From positions 1,302,001-1,366,000 of the forward strand of contig JASISA010000010.1 of the NCBI GenBank assembly GCA_031771865.1: a stretch of 64,000 bases of DNA, read 5' to 3'. This DNA comes from Nothophaeocryptopus gaeumannii. Taxonomy: Eukaryota > Ascomycota > Dothideomycetes > Mycosphaerellales > Mycosphaerellaceae. The position numbers were made by a program, and so were the translations under genes. Of this stretch, positions 56,123-64,000 are shown in pieces. Positions within the stretch are counted from its first letter, which is position 1, and every line of letters starts with the position of its first letter. The notes beneath the pieces are model-generated. The model had not been told where the DNA came from, searched no databases, and saw only the letters and a list, made by a program, of their open reading frames with translations.

Positions 56123-56673
56123 ATGTCAAATCAATCAAGGACGCCGAAGCGCAAGCGCTCGGAAGCCTCCGACGACAGCATACCAGAGCCACCTCCCGAG
56201 CGTCTGTCGCCACGTCAAGGCAGCATATCCATATCTCCTAGATCGCGGTATGTCCAGGTGCAAAGAGCAACGAGAGATCGTCACGGCAACACTACACCAG
56301 CGATCCGAATACGTCCGGCGACTCCAGGTACGGCACCATCTCCTCCTCCAAGTGGAAGACCACGCCGTGCTGCAAGACCACTGAGCCCACCAGGGTACAG
56401 TCCGGAAAGATGTCGGCGTGCGATCAGAAGGTGGCTGAGGCGTCTAATCAATTCGACTGTCAGCCCAAGAAAACAGCGGCGGAGCGCCATTAGCGGGCCT
56501 TCAGGATCACCAAGACCAGAGCAGACGACGAAAGACCGCATTGACGAGGCGCTGCACTTGAAGCGGAGAGGGTAAGTTTTACTGATGGTCTATCCCTGTA
56601 GTGATCCCAAGGATTGCGCTGACCGAGATGCAGAAAGCGCGCGAGTCGGGAGGGAAGGAGGGAAGGTGAATAG
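56123..56673 (+). CDS. Arg/Pro/Ser-rich hypothetical protein
   Basis: Model join(56123-56571, 56634-56673), 162 aa. The 62-nt intron has a GTAAGT donor, GCTGAC branch and TGCAG acceptor. The N-terminus is MSNQSRTPKRKRSEASDD with a classic basic nuclear-localisation signal (PKRKR), then SP/RP-rich disordered sequence, a basic helix (RCRRAIRRWLRRLIN) and a Lys/Arg-rich end. No known domain. Probably nuclear, DNA- or RNA-associated by composition. Spliced and unspliced ends differ by only a few residues. Confidence 0.55.
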
Positions 56674-56959
56674 TAGCGCTATGGGGGGTTCCAGAAAGGG
56701 CTCACAGGTCAGGCCACTTAGCAAGAGGAATGAAACATCGTTTGCGAAGGCGTAGCAGCAGATGTTGAAGGGAGAGAGGCTCAAAGTTCCAGAGATCTGC
56801 CAAGAGCCGCCCTGTGACGTAATTCTAATGGTAGATCTGAGAAGAGGTTGTGTGAGATTGTTGAATGGCAGTCTTTTTGAGATCTCTTGAATTCAATTGA
56901 GTGTCCCTTGAGCTGCATAAAAGCCACTCCGCAGTTGTTGCAATCAGATCACTATCAAA

Positions 56960-57382
56960 ATGTCAGCACAGCAGCAAACCATCAACCCGACAAATGTCCC
57001 AGCTCCCCAGCCTCAATTCTCGCAAGTCAACACATTCACCTTCAAGCCTGGAGACAAGCTCGTAGCCATCACTGGACAGCTCGCGATCCAGCCAGATGGA
57101 GTGAGCCCGACCCCAATCAACTTTGACGACCAAGTCAGACTGGCTTTGCAGAATCTGGAAAACTGCCTCAAAGCTGCTGGAGCCACCAAGCGGGACATTT
57201 TCAAAGTCACTCATCATGTCGTCGACTTCGACTATGAGAAGCAGAACCCAGCGAATGTCTTCATTGAGTGGTTGGGATGCGAACATCGGCTGGCAAGTGC
57301 TATGCTTCCAGCGTTCAAATTGGCAGGTCCAGACTGGAAGTATGAGATCGAGACGTGGGCCATTGTGCCGGGAGAGCAGTGA
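56960..57382 (+). CDS. RidA (YjgF/YER057c/UK114) family protein
   Basis: A single-exon 140-residue protein, family-typical length. Seen: FSQVNTFTFKPGDKLVAITGQ, the LALQNLENCLKAAGATKRDI helix and strand, THHVVDFDYEKQ, EHRLASAMLPAFKL and EIETWAIVP. These match the RidA trimer fold. Known: RidA deaminates reactive enamine/imine intermediates; some members have other or unknown activities. The usual RP-R-S active-site segment is diverged here (HRLASAML), so deaminase activity is uncertain and it may belong to a fungal subfamily. A TATA-like CATAAAAG lies about 45 bp upstream. Confidence 0.85.
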   Translation: MSAQQQTINPTNVPAPQPQFSQVNTFTFKPGDKLVAITGQLAIQPDGVSPTPINFDDQVRLALQNLENCLKAAGATKRDIFKVTHHVVDFDYEKQNPANVFIEWLGCEHRLASAMLPAFKLAGPDWKYEIETWAIVPGEQ

Positions 57383-57974
57383 TCGGAGACAGTGTCTGTT
57401 TGAAGAGAGACAGCCTGGTCCCTTCGCGAAGTCTGGAGATGGTGGTAATATCACGCGACCATGGATATGGGAGAGGTCGGAGTGTTGTTTGTGGCTGTTC
57501 CCATAGAGGCTCTTTCAAATGTGAACTTGCAGCTCTCTACAGCTCAAACAATGTACGCGTGCGGTGAATGCATCGTATAGTTCGATCTGGTGTGATGATA
57601 ATTGTGTAGGAGATGTTGTTGAAGTGAGGAATGAAGTGAACGGGAGTTACGCGACTAACACGCGAAAACATAAGACAGCCCAGGATCCAATTTTGGCGGC
57701 GGCCCGAGGCTCCCGCTTTGTGCATGGGACCCATGTGATGCATCAAGCGGGGAGTGCAACATCACTCAATTCAATCGAAGATCATCAACAACATCAGGCG
57801 AAGTGGGATGAGCTGTTTGCCTGCAGGCTGTTGTGTGGCATATAACGCCCTATGAAATGCGAGGCGTCTGCCCTTTGAGCAACAGCTTCCTTCCACCACC
57901 AGCCTCGTCGTCTTCAACAGACTGATCAACTCCACCTACCCAACAGACGCCACTGAGGCAAGCACGCGACCAAC
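57383..57974. other. Intergenic
   Basis: About 590 bp, including the leader of the cofactor C gene. No supported gene. Confidence 0.45.
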
Positions 57975-59226
57975 ATGGCGACGACAGCGACAGCATCAAA
58001 TGACGGGCAGACACCTCCGATCTCCCAGCTGAGCCCGAGTGAAAAGTTCTTCAAGTACTTCCAGCATGAAGTCACAGGTCAGCCTCTGCATCGAGCATCT
58101 AAGAGGCGAGCAAGGCTGACCGTTTGAAGACCTCCAAGAGCAAATGGCCAGGATTGGCAACCACAGCACACTCGGTGGCGAGCGATCAGACGCCATAGAC
58201 CATTGTCTTTCTGCTATTGCACGACTATCCAACGAAGTCCAGGATGCATCCTCTTTCATTCCCGCCTACGACCAGAGAACCTATGGAGAGGCGATCAAAG
58301 CTCTCAACACGAAGCTAGCGGAGGTGAGATCAGCACATGCTCCGAAAGCAAAGTTCTCTTTCAAGTCAAAGACTGGACCAATGTTCAATGTTGGCAAGAA
58401 CGAATCCGCCATCTCCCTCACGGACGCTGCCAACATAGCAGGTCAGCAACGACTGAACGCCCCTACTCACTTTTCAGACATGTCGAATGGCTCAAGTCTG
58501 GCTACCACGCCGGCGGAGCCAGCAGCCTCCACGCCGAACTTGCAACCGGTTGATCAAATCCCACAGACCCAGGCGGGCGCTGGCTCCAACACCTTCCCCT
58601 CTCAAAGCTTGCCCGTTCCGGGCGCTTCTCGCTATCGCATGCCTTCTTTCTCCGATTCAAACGCGGTATCAATCAGCGATCACGAGGATATCCACGTTGT
58701 GCTACCGAACTCGGCCTCTCACGCCACCTTCTCAGGAACAGTGTCGAACATCCAGCATTGCGTCGTGGATCTATCCCAACCGGCTTCCAACAGCCCCTTC
58801 GCCCAACTGATACTCAAGAATATCTCGTCTTCCTTGATCATCTGTGGACACGTATCTGGATCTATCCATATGACCAACGTTAAAGACTCTGTCATTGTCG
58901 TAGCAGCTCGACAATTTCGCATGCACGATAGCACCAACACATCAGTCTACCTTCTTTGCAATTCACGACCTATCATCGAAGATTGTACAACGATTCAGTT
59001 TGCGCCAATACCGCGGGCGTACATGCGCGAAGATGACAAGGATCTGGAGAATCAGTGGAACAATGTAGACGATTTCAAGTGGCTGCAGAGGGAGCAGAGT
59101 CCGCACTGGAGCGTGCTTGAGCCTGCGAAGCGAGTGAATGAGAAAGTCTGGAAGGACACTGTTCCGGGTGGACTGGAAGTAGGAGTCGAGGATGTACTCA
59201 TAGCGGTGGGTGTGCCGAAGGGTTGA
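57975..59226 (+). CDS. Tubulin-specific chaperone C (TBCC)
   Basis: Model join(57975-58077, 58130-59226), 399 aa. The 52-nt intron (GTCAGC ... TTGAAG) joins FQHEVT to DLQEQMARIGN. Seen: an N-terminal helical TBCC_N region (SEKFFKYFQHEVT ... NEVQDASSFIPAYDQRTYGEA), a Ser/Pro-rich linker, and a C-CAP/TBCC beta-helix domain at about 205-350 (NIQHCVVDLS, LILKNISSSLIICGHVSGSI, DSVIVVAARQFRMHDSTN). The QFR-MH motif carries the Arg finger (Arg298). Known: cofactor C acts with D and E as the GTPase-activating component that releases native alpha/beta-tubulin. The start, MATTATASNDG, is the first ATG. Together with ApsB it is one of two microtubule genes in the window. Confidence 0.92.
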
Positions 59227-59459
59227 GCAAACATGGCAGGAAGTGCGTTTCGCCGGCAAGGGTGGCATACTAATGCTTGAAGAAAGGGGAAGTATGAAGA
59301 AAGGACTGGTTCCTTACGGTCGACTTCCAGGTGCAAAAACGAAATTCTTTTCGGCTTATGCTCGTTCTAATTAGTTCATGCTCATTTCAGAAAGCAAAGG
59401 AGACACGAAGAAAGTACTCACGATCACTGATGCCTTTCCGGGCGTTGTGAGCTAGACAT
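59227..59459. other. Short intergenic gap
   Basis: Convergent 3' ends of the TBCC gene and the damaged minus-strand gene. Nothing else seen. Confidence 0.4.
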
Positions 59460-59877
59460 AATCCTCCCACTGCTTCTCAACATCTTCAATACCCTTCATC
59501 GACCTTAGTCAATCTCGTCAACGCCCTCGCGCAGTCTTTCCATGCCTCTTCTTCTCCTCGTCCCTCCTTAACAGCCTTTGCCTCCATGACAAGCAACACT
59601 ACAAACTCTACGAGCCTGCTCGAGCCGAGCGGCCAGCTCCTTGCATCCTTGAATGTTGCCGAAGTCTACGATGGGGATATGTTTCGCGGGCTTTAGGGGT
59701 GGAGTGGAAAATTTTGCTTGAATGCACAGGAGATCTTTCGGGTCTGCGATTTTGATTACGAGGAGATGAGCGGAGGTTAGCAGGATGTAGAGTGTTCCTG
59801 ATGGTAGCTGATGGATTTTGGGGGGGGGGGGGCTTAGGTGGTGGTTGAGGGGGATGAGAAATGGAAGTGGAAGACAT
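59460..59877 (-). pseudogene. Small hypothetical protein, frame split at a 13-C tract
   Basis: Seen on the minus strand: ATG 59877 (MSSTSISHPPQPPPK), a run of 13 C (59832-59820), then in another frame a coding-like stretch (SGTLYILLTSAHLLVIKIAD, KDLLCIQAKFSTPPLKPAKH, GNIQGCKELAARLEQARR). A further shift near 59605 leads to VVLLVMEAKAVKEGRGEEEA, KDCARALTRLTKVDEG, and after another shift IEDVEKQWEDYV. I do not recognise the family. Homopolymer slippage (biological or sequencing) could explain the first shift, but not the others. Probably a decaying gene. Confidence 0.45.
59820..59832. repeat. Homopolymer G13/C13 tract
   Basis: Thirteen consecutive G on the plus strand, inside a Pro-coding run of the minus-strand hypothetical gene. 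Prone to length change. Confidence 0.97.
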
Positions 59878-60199
59878 CCTGTTACCTGTTGGTTCTCCGG
59901 ATGTGTTGCAAGTTCAGGAAGCAAATCAGTCTTTGCGAAGGGAGTACGGAGTAGAGGTTGGATAAACAAAACGGGAGGACGGGACGCCGTGTCGAGATGT
60001 GAAGAATGATTTGTTCTGACTGCTGTAACAGGCTCAATAAAGCGGCATTGTCTCCAACCTTCTTGCTCAGAAACGGTCGCATGTGATGCCAACGCAACGT
60101 GATCGACTCCCTCATCAATCTTTGGCAAATGAAAGATCTGCGAACACCTAGACGGCTGTCGGTGCTGTAGTCGCCAGTGCCAGTACACTTACGTTGCAC

Positions 60200-61299
60200 T
60201 CAATCCATCTCCTCATCTATCTCCTCATCCTTGGCTGTCTGAGTGTTGTACTCCAAAATGACCATCTTGCGATCAAGCTTCGTTACCGCAAGCTGAGTCT
60301 CCAAGTCCCTAAGGTGTCGCTGCCGCATATTTGCTTCGGAAGCCCCGCGAGAAGTCGGATGGATTCCTATCGTTCTGGCTTCTTGGTCATCGGCTACTCG
60401 TCTTGTTCGTCTTGTTCGTCTTTGATGATCCCCTTGATGTCCGTGATGTCGATCTGCGCCGTGGCTTGGCGTGGGTACTGCTGTAGGAGGGTGGTATTTC
60501 CATTGGTGACGGTGGCATCGACGTAGAGCTGCTGTTCTTCCACCTTCTCCAACTTAATGACCGTCTCATCGGGCACAGCCTCCTCATCATCCTGATCCTT
60601 GCTCCGGCAGGCCTTTCCGCCTTTACTATCCCAGCAGCAGCTGCAGATACTGCTTCTCATCATCCTCTTCTCCTTGTCCTTGTCGTCGCTCCAACAGCCC
60701 TCATCTCCATCACTAGGCTCATACTCACTCTCCTCCTCACTCTCCCCATTCCTTCCATCTCCACACTCCACTTCCTCCTCATCCTCATCCCACTCTCCAA
60801 TCTTGACAATCGAACCCTGTGCAACATCTCTGTATTTCCTCAGCGACCCATTCTTATTCCCCTTGATCTCCTTTCCTTCCTCTCCTTGCCTCTCAACCAA
60901 TCCACTACCTTCTATGCAAACAAGCACAGCCTCCAAAAACCTCGTTCGATAATTAACCCGGTTCGAGTGACTGGCTCACATCTCGCGGTACTCTTTTGGG
61001 ATGCACGTCCAACGATCACGGTCCCTAACATACTTCTTGGTTTCGTTCAACAAGGTTCGTCGATTCTGTACGGAGCGTTTACCGAGAACGAGAGCGTGGA
61101 GAGGAGAGTAGTAATGGTCTTTGTCGGGGTCGGAGCCGTAGTGGGTGGATCAGATTTGGGGGAGGATGACTTGTTCGGGGATCAGTGAAGGGGTGGGAGG
61201 TGGGATGGTGGTTGTGATGATGATGGAGCCGGGCCCGGTGTCATCGTAATAGGAACGTTTGCGGGTTGCCGGGGGCTGTGTGGGATCGTAGGATGCCAT
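60200..61299 (-). pseudogene. Acidic hypothetical protein with two in-frame TGA codons
   Basis: Seen: ATG 61299 (MASYDPTQPPATRKRSYYDD), frame open to TGA 61152-61150, continuing STHYGSDPDKDHYYSPLHAL and DRDRWTCIPKEYREM to TGA 60978-60976, then ASHSNRVNYRTRFLEAVLVC, a long acidic region (EWDEDEEEVECGDG, SEEESEYEPSDGDEG), CSCCWDSKGGKACR, an imperfect GACGAACAA triplet repeat and a stop at 60394. A last coding-like stretch (MRQRHLRDLETQLAVTKLDR) lies in another frame to 60200, so a frameshift is also needed. Trp at both TGA sites would fit the flanking text. The family is not recognised. No intron removes either stop in phase. Confidence 0.55.
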
Positions 61300-61819
61300 C
61301 GTCTCGGTTCGATTGTGGTTTTCTTTGACTCTAAGGATCGGTGGTTCGATCTGTCTGCAGTTTCGTATTCTTGGTGAGAAGGGCTGAAAGTGCTTGTGCG
61401 AAGAAAGAGTGTCGAGAGCTGTATATGTAAATCAGTTATTGTCTAACTGAGCAGCATCATGTCTTGAATCAGTAGACATCCCATCTTTCTTTCTGCTTCG
61501 ATTACTTGCCGTCGCGAACATCTTGCGAAGTTCAACGACACTCGCTGTCAAATGCCTGAAACATTAAGGCGACAGTCTCGTGTCGGGTCAGTCTGACAGT
61601 TGCCCTGGATAGGGATGACTTTGAAATGGATGTTGTCTTTCGTTCATACAGATGTACTGTACAGTACCTCGTCTTCAATCGGGGACATTGGTAGGTATTG
61701 CCATGATCAGCCAACAACGCCCTGTACACCTTGAACACCCGCCTGTCAACACCCTGAACTCCACTCGCGAGATACTCAAGAATCAGATCACATTGGAAAA
61801 ACACCCAGTCGCAGCTCGT
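61300..61819. other. Intergenic
   Basis: A 520-bp region between the promoter of the acidic hypothetical gene and the 3' end of NOP56, both minus strand. No gene seen. Confidence 0.45.
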
Positions 61820-63527
61820 TTACTCAGACTTGCTCTTCTTCTTTTTCTTCTTGATCTGCTCATCAGGTACCTCTCCAGCAGATTTCCGCTTCTCCTTCTT
61901 CTCCTTCTTGAGCTTCTTCTCTACCTCCTCTTCATCGACGTCCATCTTCTCAGCAGCTTCCGACCCCCGTCGCTTCTTCTTCTCGGCCTTCTTTGCGGCC
62001 TTGTCATCGACATCGGCCATCTCGACATCCTCGGACTTCTTTGACTTCTTCTCCTTCTTCTTCTCCTTGCGCTGCTTCTGCTCTGCGGCTTGCGCTGTCA
62101 CACCTGCTGCATCGAGCTCCTCGTCGGCGGCAAGAGCGGTTGGGTCGGCAATATCGATTGAGGCGAGGGTAGCATCCATGGCGGCTTTCTGTGAGAGTGT
62201 TAGCACGTCGATCAACACATTTTCATTTGCAAGTTCGCACCATCGCATCTGCGTTCTTGGTAGGATTGATGCCCTCAGCGTAGAATCGTAATCTCTCATC
62301 GACTTGAGCTCTCAGCGCTTCACCGAACTTCCTTGTGGGTTGCATGCTGAAGTTGTCGATACGAGATGCGATAGATGTCTTGTTGGCGAGGAAACGTGAT
62401 ATTCTGCCCTTGTTTTTCATGCCAGCCCTGCCAATGAATGAAGAGTGGTAGATCAGGCCGTACTTGGGAGTGTTTCCCTTGGTCTTCAGTGCTCTGAAGA
62501 GTGCCTTCTCGGCACCAAGGATCTGGACAGTAGAAGCAGGGTATTTGGCGAGGTTAGTGAGGGAACCGGCGTGGGAGATGAGACGAGCGCCAACAGTCTC
62601 TCCTATGAGCGCTGCAAGGTTGGGAGCGACAACACCCATCTTCGCGACGAGGTAGTTTCCAAGCGATTTACGGTATGCGGCGAGGTCGGCGGTGCGCTTG
62701 GCAAAGGTCATGACATTCTCCATGTCCTGTTCGGAGATATCCTGACCCATAGACACACGTGCAGCCTCGATAATTGCTCGTGCGATGCTCTCGTCATCGT
62801 CTACAATCTTAGCCAAATCGTGCAGGCTGTCTTCGGTCAGGGTCTTCTTGTCGGCAATGAATAGCGCACATCGCGCGTACTTTTGGTTTTCGCTGACGAT
62901 CTTGACCAACTCCGGAAAGTGCCAGCCGTACCATTCTCGCACTCGCATGGAGAAGGTGTTGACGGCCTTGTCGAGATGGTCGATGGTTGCAATGGCCTGG
63001 ATGATGTGGTTGTCGTTCTTCTGGACCGAGAACTTGACCTTGGCACGAGAGTATGCGTGACCAAGACCAAGCTGTGCTCGTGAGATATCGCCAGCCTGCA
63101 GACTCTTGAGCAGCTTCTCGGCGTGCAATCGCAGTCCTCGTAGGAGATCTGCGGCCAGCTCGCTCGTCTCTGGTGTCTCGCACTCCAGGCCTGGGAATGC
63201 AGCCTTGACGCTTCCTGCCAGACCTTTGTCGCCCACACCCAAAGCCACCTTGTTCTTCTTGCCGGCCTTGGGCAGATTCGCTTCCAGCACAGTCTTCAAG
63301 TAATCGCTCATGATTCCCTCAGAGACATCGTTGGCGTTTTCGAGGGCTTGGCTGGCTCCTTGGAATGGCGCAAATGATACGAGCTGCACCATCTTGCCGA
63401 ACTTAGCCAGATCTGTGTGCGCATCTTGCACCTCCTTCAAACGGGCGCCGATGGTATCGGACTGCAGCTTGACCTGGAAGATGGCATATCCCACCGAGGA
63501 TTCGTGGAGTAAGTAGTCGACCGACAT
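61820..63527 (-). CDS. nop56: Nucleolar box C/D snoRNP protein Nop56
   Basis: Model complement join(61820-62188, 62241-63527), 551 aa. The 52-nt intron (GTGCGA donor, GCTAAC branch, CACAG) joins NADAM to KAAMDATLAS. Seen: a NOP5NT domain (YLLHESSVGYAIFQVK), FAPFQGASQALENANDVSEG, a NOSIC region (LGLGHAYSRAKVKFSVQKND), the Nop domain (APNLAALIGETVGARLISHA ... STVQILGAEKALFRALKTKG) and a Lys/Glu/Asp-rich C-terminal tail. The FAPFQGA and AKVKFSVQKNDNHIIQAIA text separates it from Nop58. Known: with fibrillarin, Nop58 and Snu13 it forms the snoRNP that 2'-O-methylates rRNA in the nucleolus. Confidence 0.97.
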
Positions 63528-63830
63528 GGCGGCGGTGGGTTATACCGCAGGTCGGTGTGTATATGGAAAGGTATCGGCGGTGGTCGTAATATGTCGGTGG
63601 TGTCGTGCTCTATTCGCGCCGCATCGTCTAGTTTGCTGCTCTCTCCAATTCAATCTCCAACAGAGAGCAAAATCATTTTCGAGAGCTTGACGGGACGCAC
63701 TGGCCATCCGTCAACGTGCCGTCCCGAGCGCCGACCTCCGTTGTGCTTGCCAACTGAACCTCTGCCATTGGAGCGACAACAACATCACCACCACCGCAAC
63801 GACGGGGACACCAGACACACCGCCGCCGCC
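63528..63830. promoter_or_regulatory. Divergent promoter, nop56 and GRIM-19
   Basis: A 303-bp region between divergent ATGs at 63527 (minus) and 63831 (plus). The GRIM-19 side is CA/CCG-rich, consistent with a short 5' UTR. No specific factor sites were identified. Confidence 0.5.
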
Positions 63831-64000
63831 ATGCCTCAGGACATGCCGCCCACGGGCGGATACGAGCCAGTTCAATACCGCCGAAGCCTGCCAGTCCGTG
63901 GCTTCAGACCCGCCTACTATCTCGTCGCCGTTGCTGGTATCATGACATACGGTTTCTACAGAGTTGGACAGGGGATCAGAGAGCACAAGTGAGAACATAA
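63831..64000 (+). CDS. Complex I accessory subunit GRIM-19/NDUFA13 (first exon, partial)
   Basis: ATG 63831 (MPQDMPPTGGYEPVQYRRSL) begins an exon that ends at a GTGAGA donor at 63989. Seen: the PPTGGYEPVQYRR-LPVRGFRP segment and a single transmembrane helix (YYLVAVAGIMTYGFY) followed by RVGQGIREHK, the standard N-terminus of GRIM-19. Known: a supernumerary inner-membrane subunit needed for complex I assembly. The rest of the gene lies beyond the window. Without splicing the frame would stop at TGA directly after EHK. Confidence 0.92.

Noticed and set aside
12568..61152. TGA recoded as Trp, suggested by several in-frame TGA codons at probable Trp or Arg positions
   Set aside because: Intact genes in the same window (rrp6, TBCC, the wall glycoprotein, vps71-region genes) end naturally at TGA without conserved continuation, and the affected genes also carry TAA/TAG stops or frameshifts.
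1..64000. Intact transposons, CRISPR arrays, tRNA or rRNA genes
   Set aside because: No transposase or reverse-transcriptase motif, terminal repeat pair, spaced-repeat array or cloverleaf was recognised by eye; small RNAs could be missed without a structure search.

Overview
The window is nuclear DNA from a filamentous ascomycete. The likely group is Dothideomycetes, Mycosphaerellales/Capnodiales type. The signs are short spliceosomal introns (about 46-60 nt, GTRNGT donors, CTRAY-like branch points), fungal-only families (UstYa/DUF3328, PTH11-type receptor, GH95 fucosidase, CmcJ/NvfI-type oxygenase, BTB 'skn-like' proteins) and a mating-type alpha-box remnant. No tRNA, rRNA, CRISPR or intact transposon was recognised. 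Exon models were built by hand from splice signals and reading-frame continuity, without transcripts or database searches.

Layout. 1-2.8 kb: no supported gene. 2.8-15.1 kb: a C2H2 zinc-finger protein, the coiled-coil microtubule organiser ApsB/Mto1 (minus strand), two adjacent BTB/POZ genes that are both broken, and the HIT-finger protein Vps71 of the SWR1 complex. 15.8-23.1 kb: acyl-protein thioesterase, a decayed MAT1-1-1 alpha-box fragment, a mitochondrial GGQ-type peptidyl-tRNA hydrolase (ICT1/Pth4-like), a Nab3-like RNA-binding protein and a LACTB2-like metallo-hydrolase. 23-29 kb: an orphan gene, a four-exon MDM35/TRIAP1 gene and a heavily mutated GH95 alpha-fucosidase. 29.3-38.3 kb: exosome nuclease Rrp6 and several unrecognised proteins. 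38.3-49.2 kb is gene-poor. It holds a dead FAD-linked (BBE-type) oxidase, a tautomerase-like ORF, a secreted protein with one nonsense codon and a secreted Ser/Thr-rich wall glycoprotein. 49.2-55.7 kb: a compact accessory block with a GST-like protein, a CmcJ/NvfI-like oxygenase, a UstYa-family protein, a 48-residue secreted peptide and a broken PTH11-type receptor. 56.1-64 kb: an Arg/Pro-rich protein, a RidA protein, tubulin cofactor C, two damaged hypothetical genes, NOP56 and the first exon of complex I GRIM-19.

Two themes stand out. Housekeeping genes (APSB, VPS71, APT1, NAB3, RRP6, MDM35, TBCC, NOP56, GRIM-19) are intact, while many accessory genes are decayed: nine loci carry stops, frameshifts, a splice-donor mutation or a frame-breaking repeat. 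The decayed set includes the mating-type fragment, a secreted glycosidase, a secreted oxidase, a receptor and both BTB genes. The most system-like intact block is the 49.2-53.7 kb set of GST, oxygenase, UstYa and small secreted peptide. It resembles a minimal fungal specialised-metabolism or peptide-modification locus, but lacks the usual Kex2-repeat precursor.
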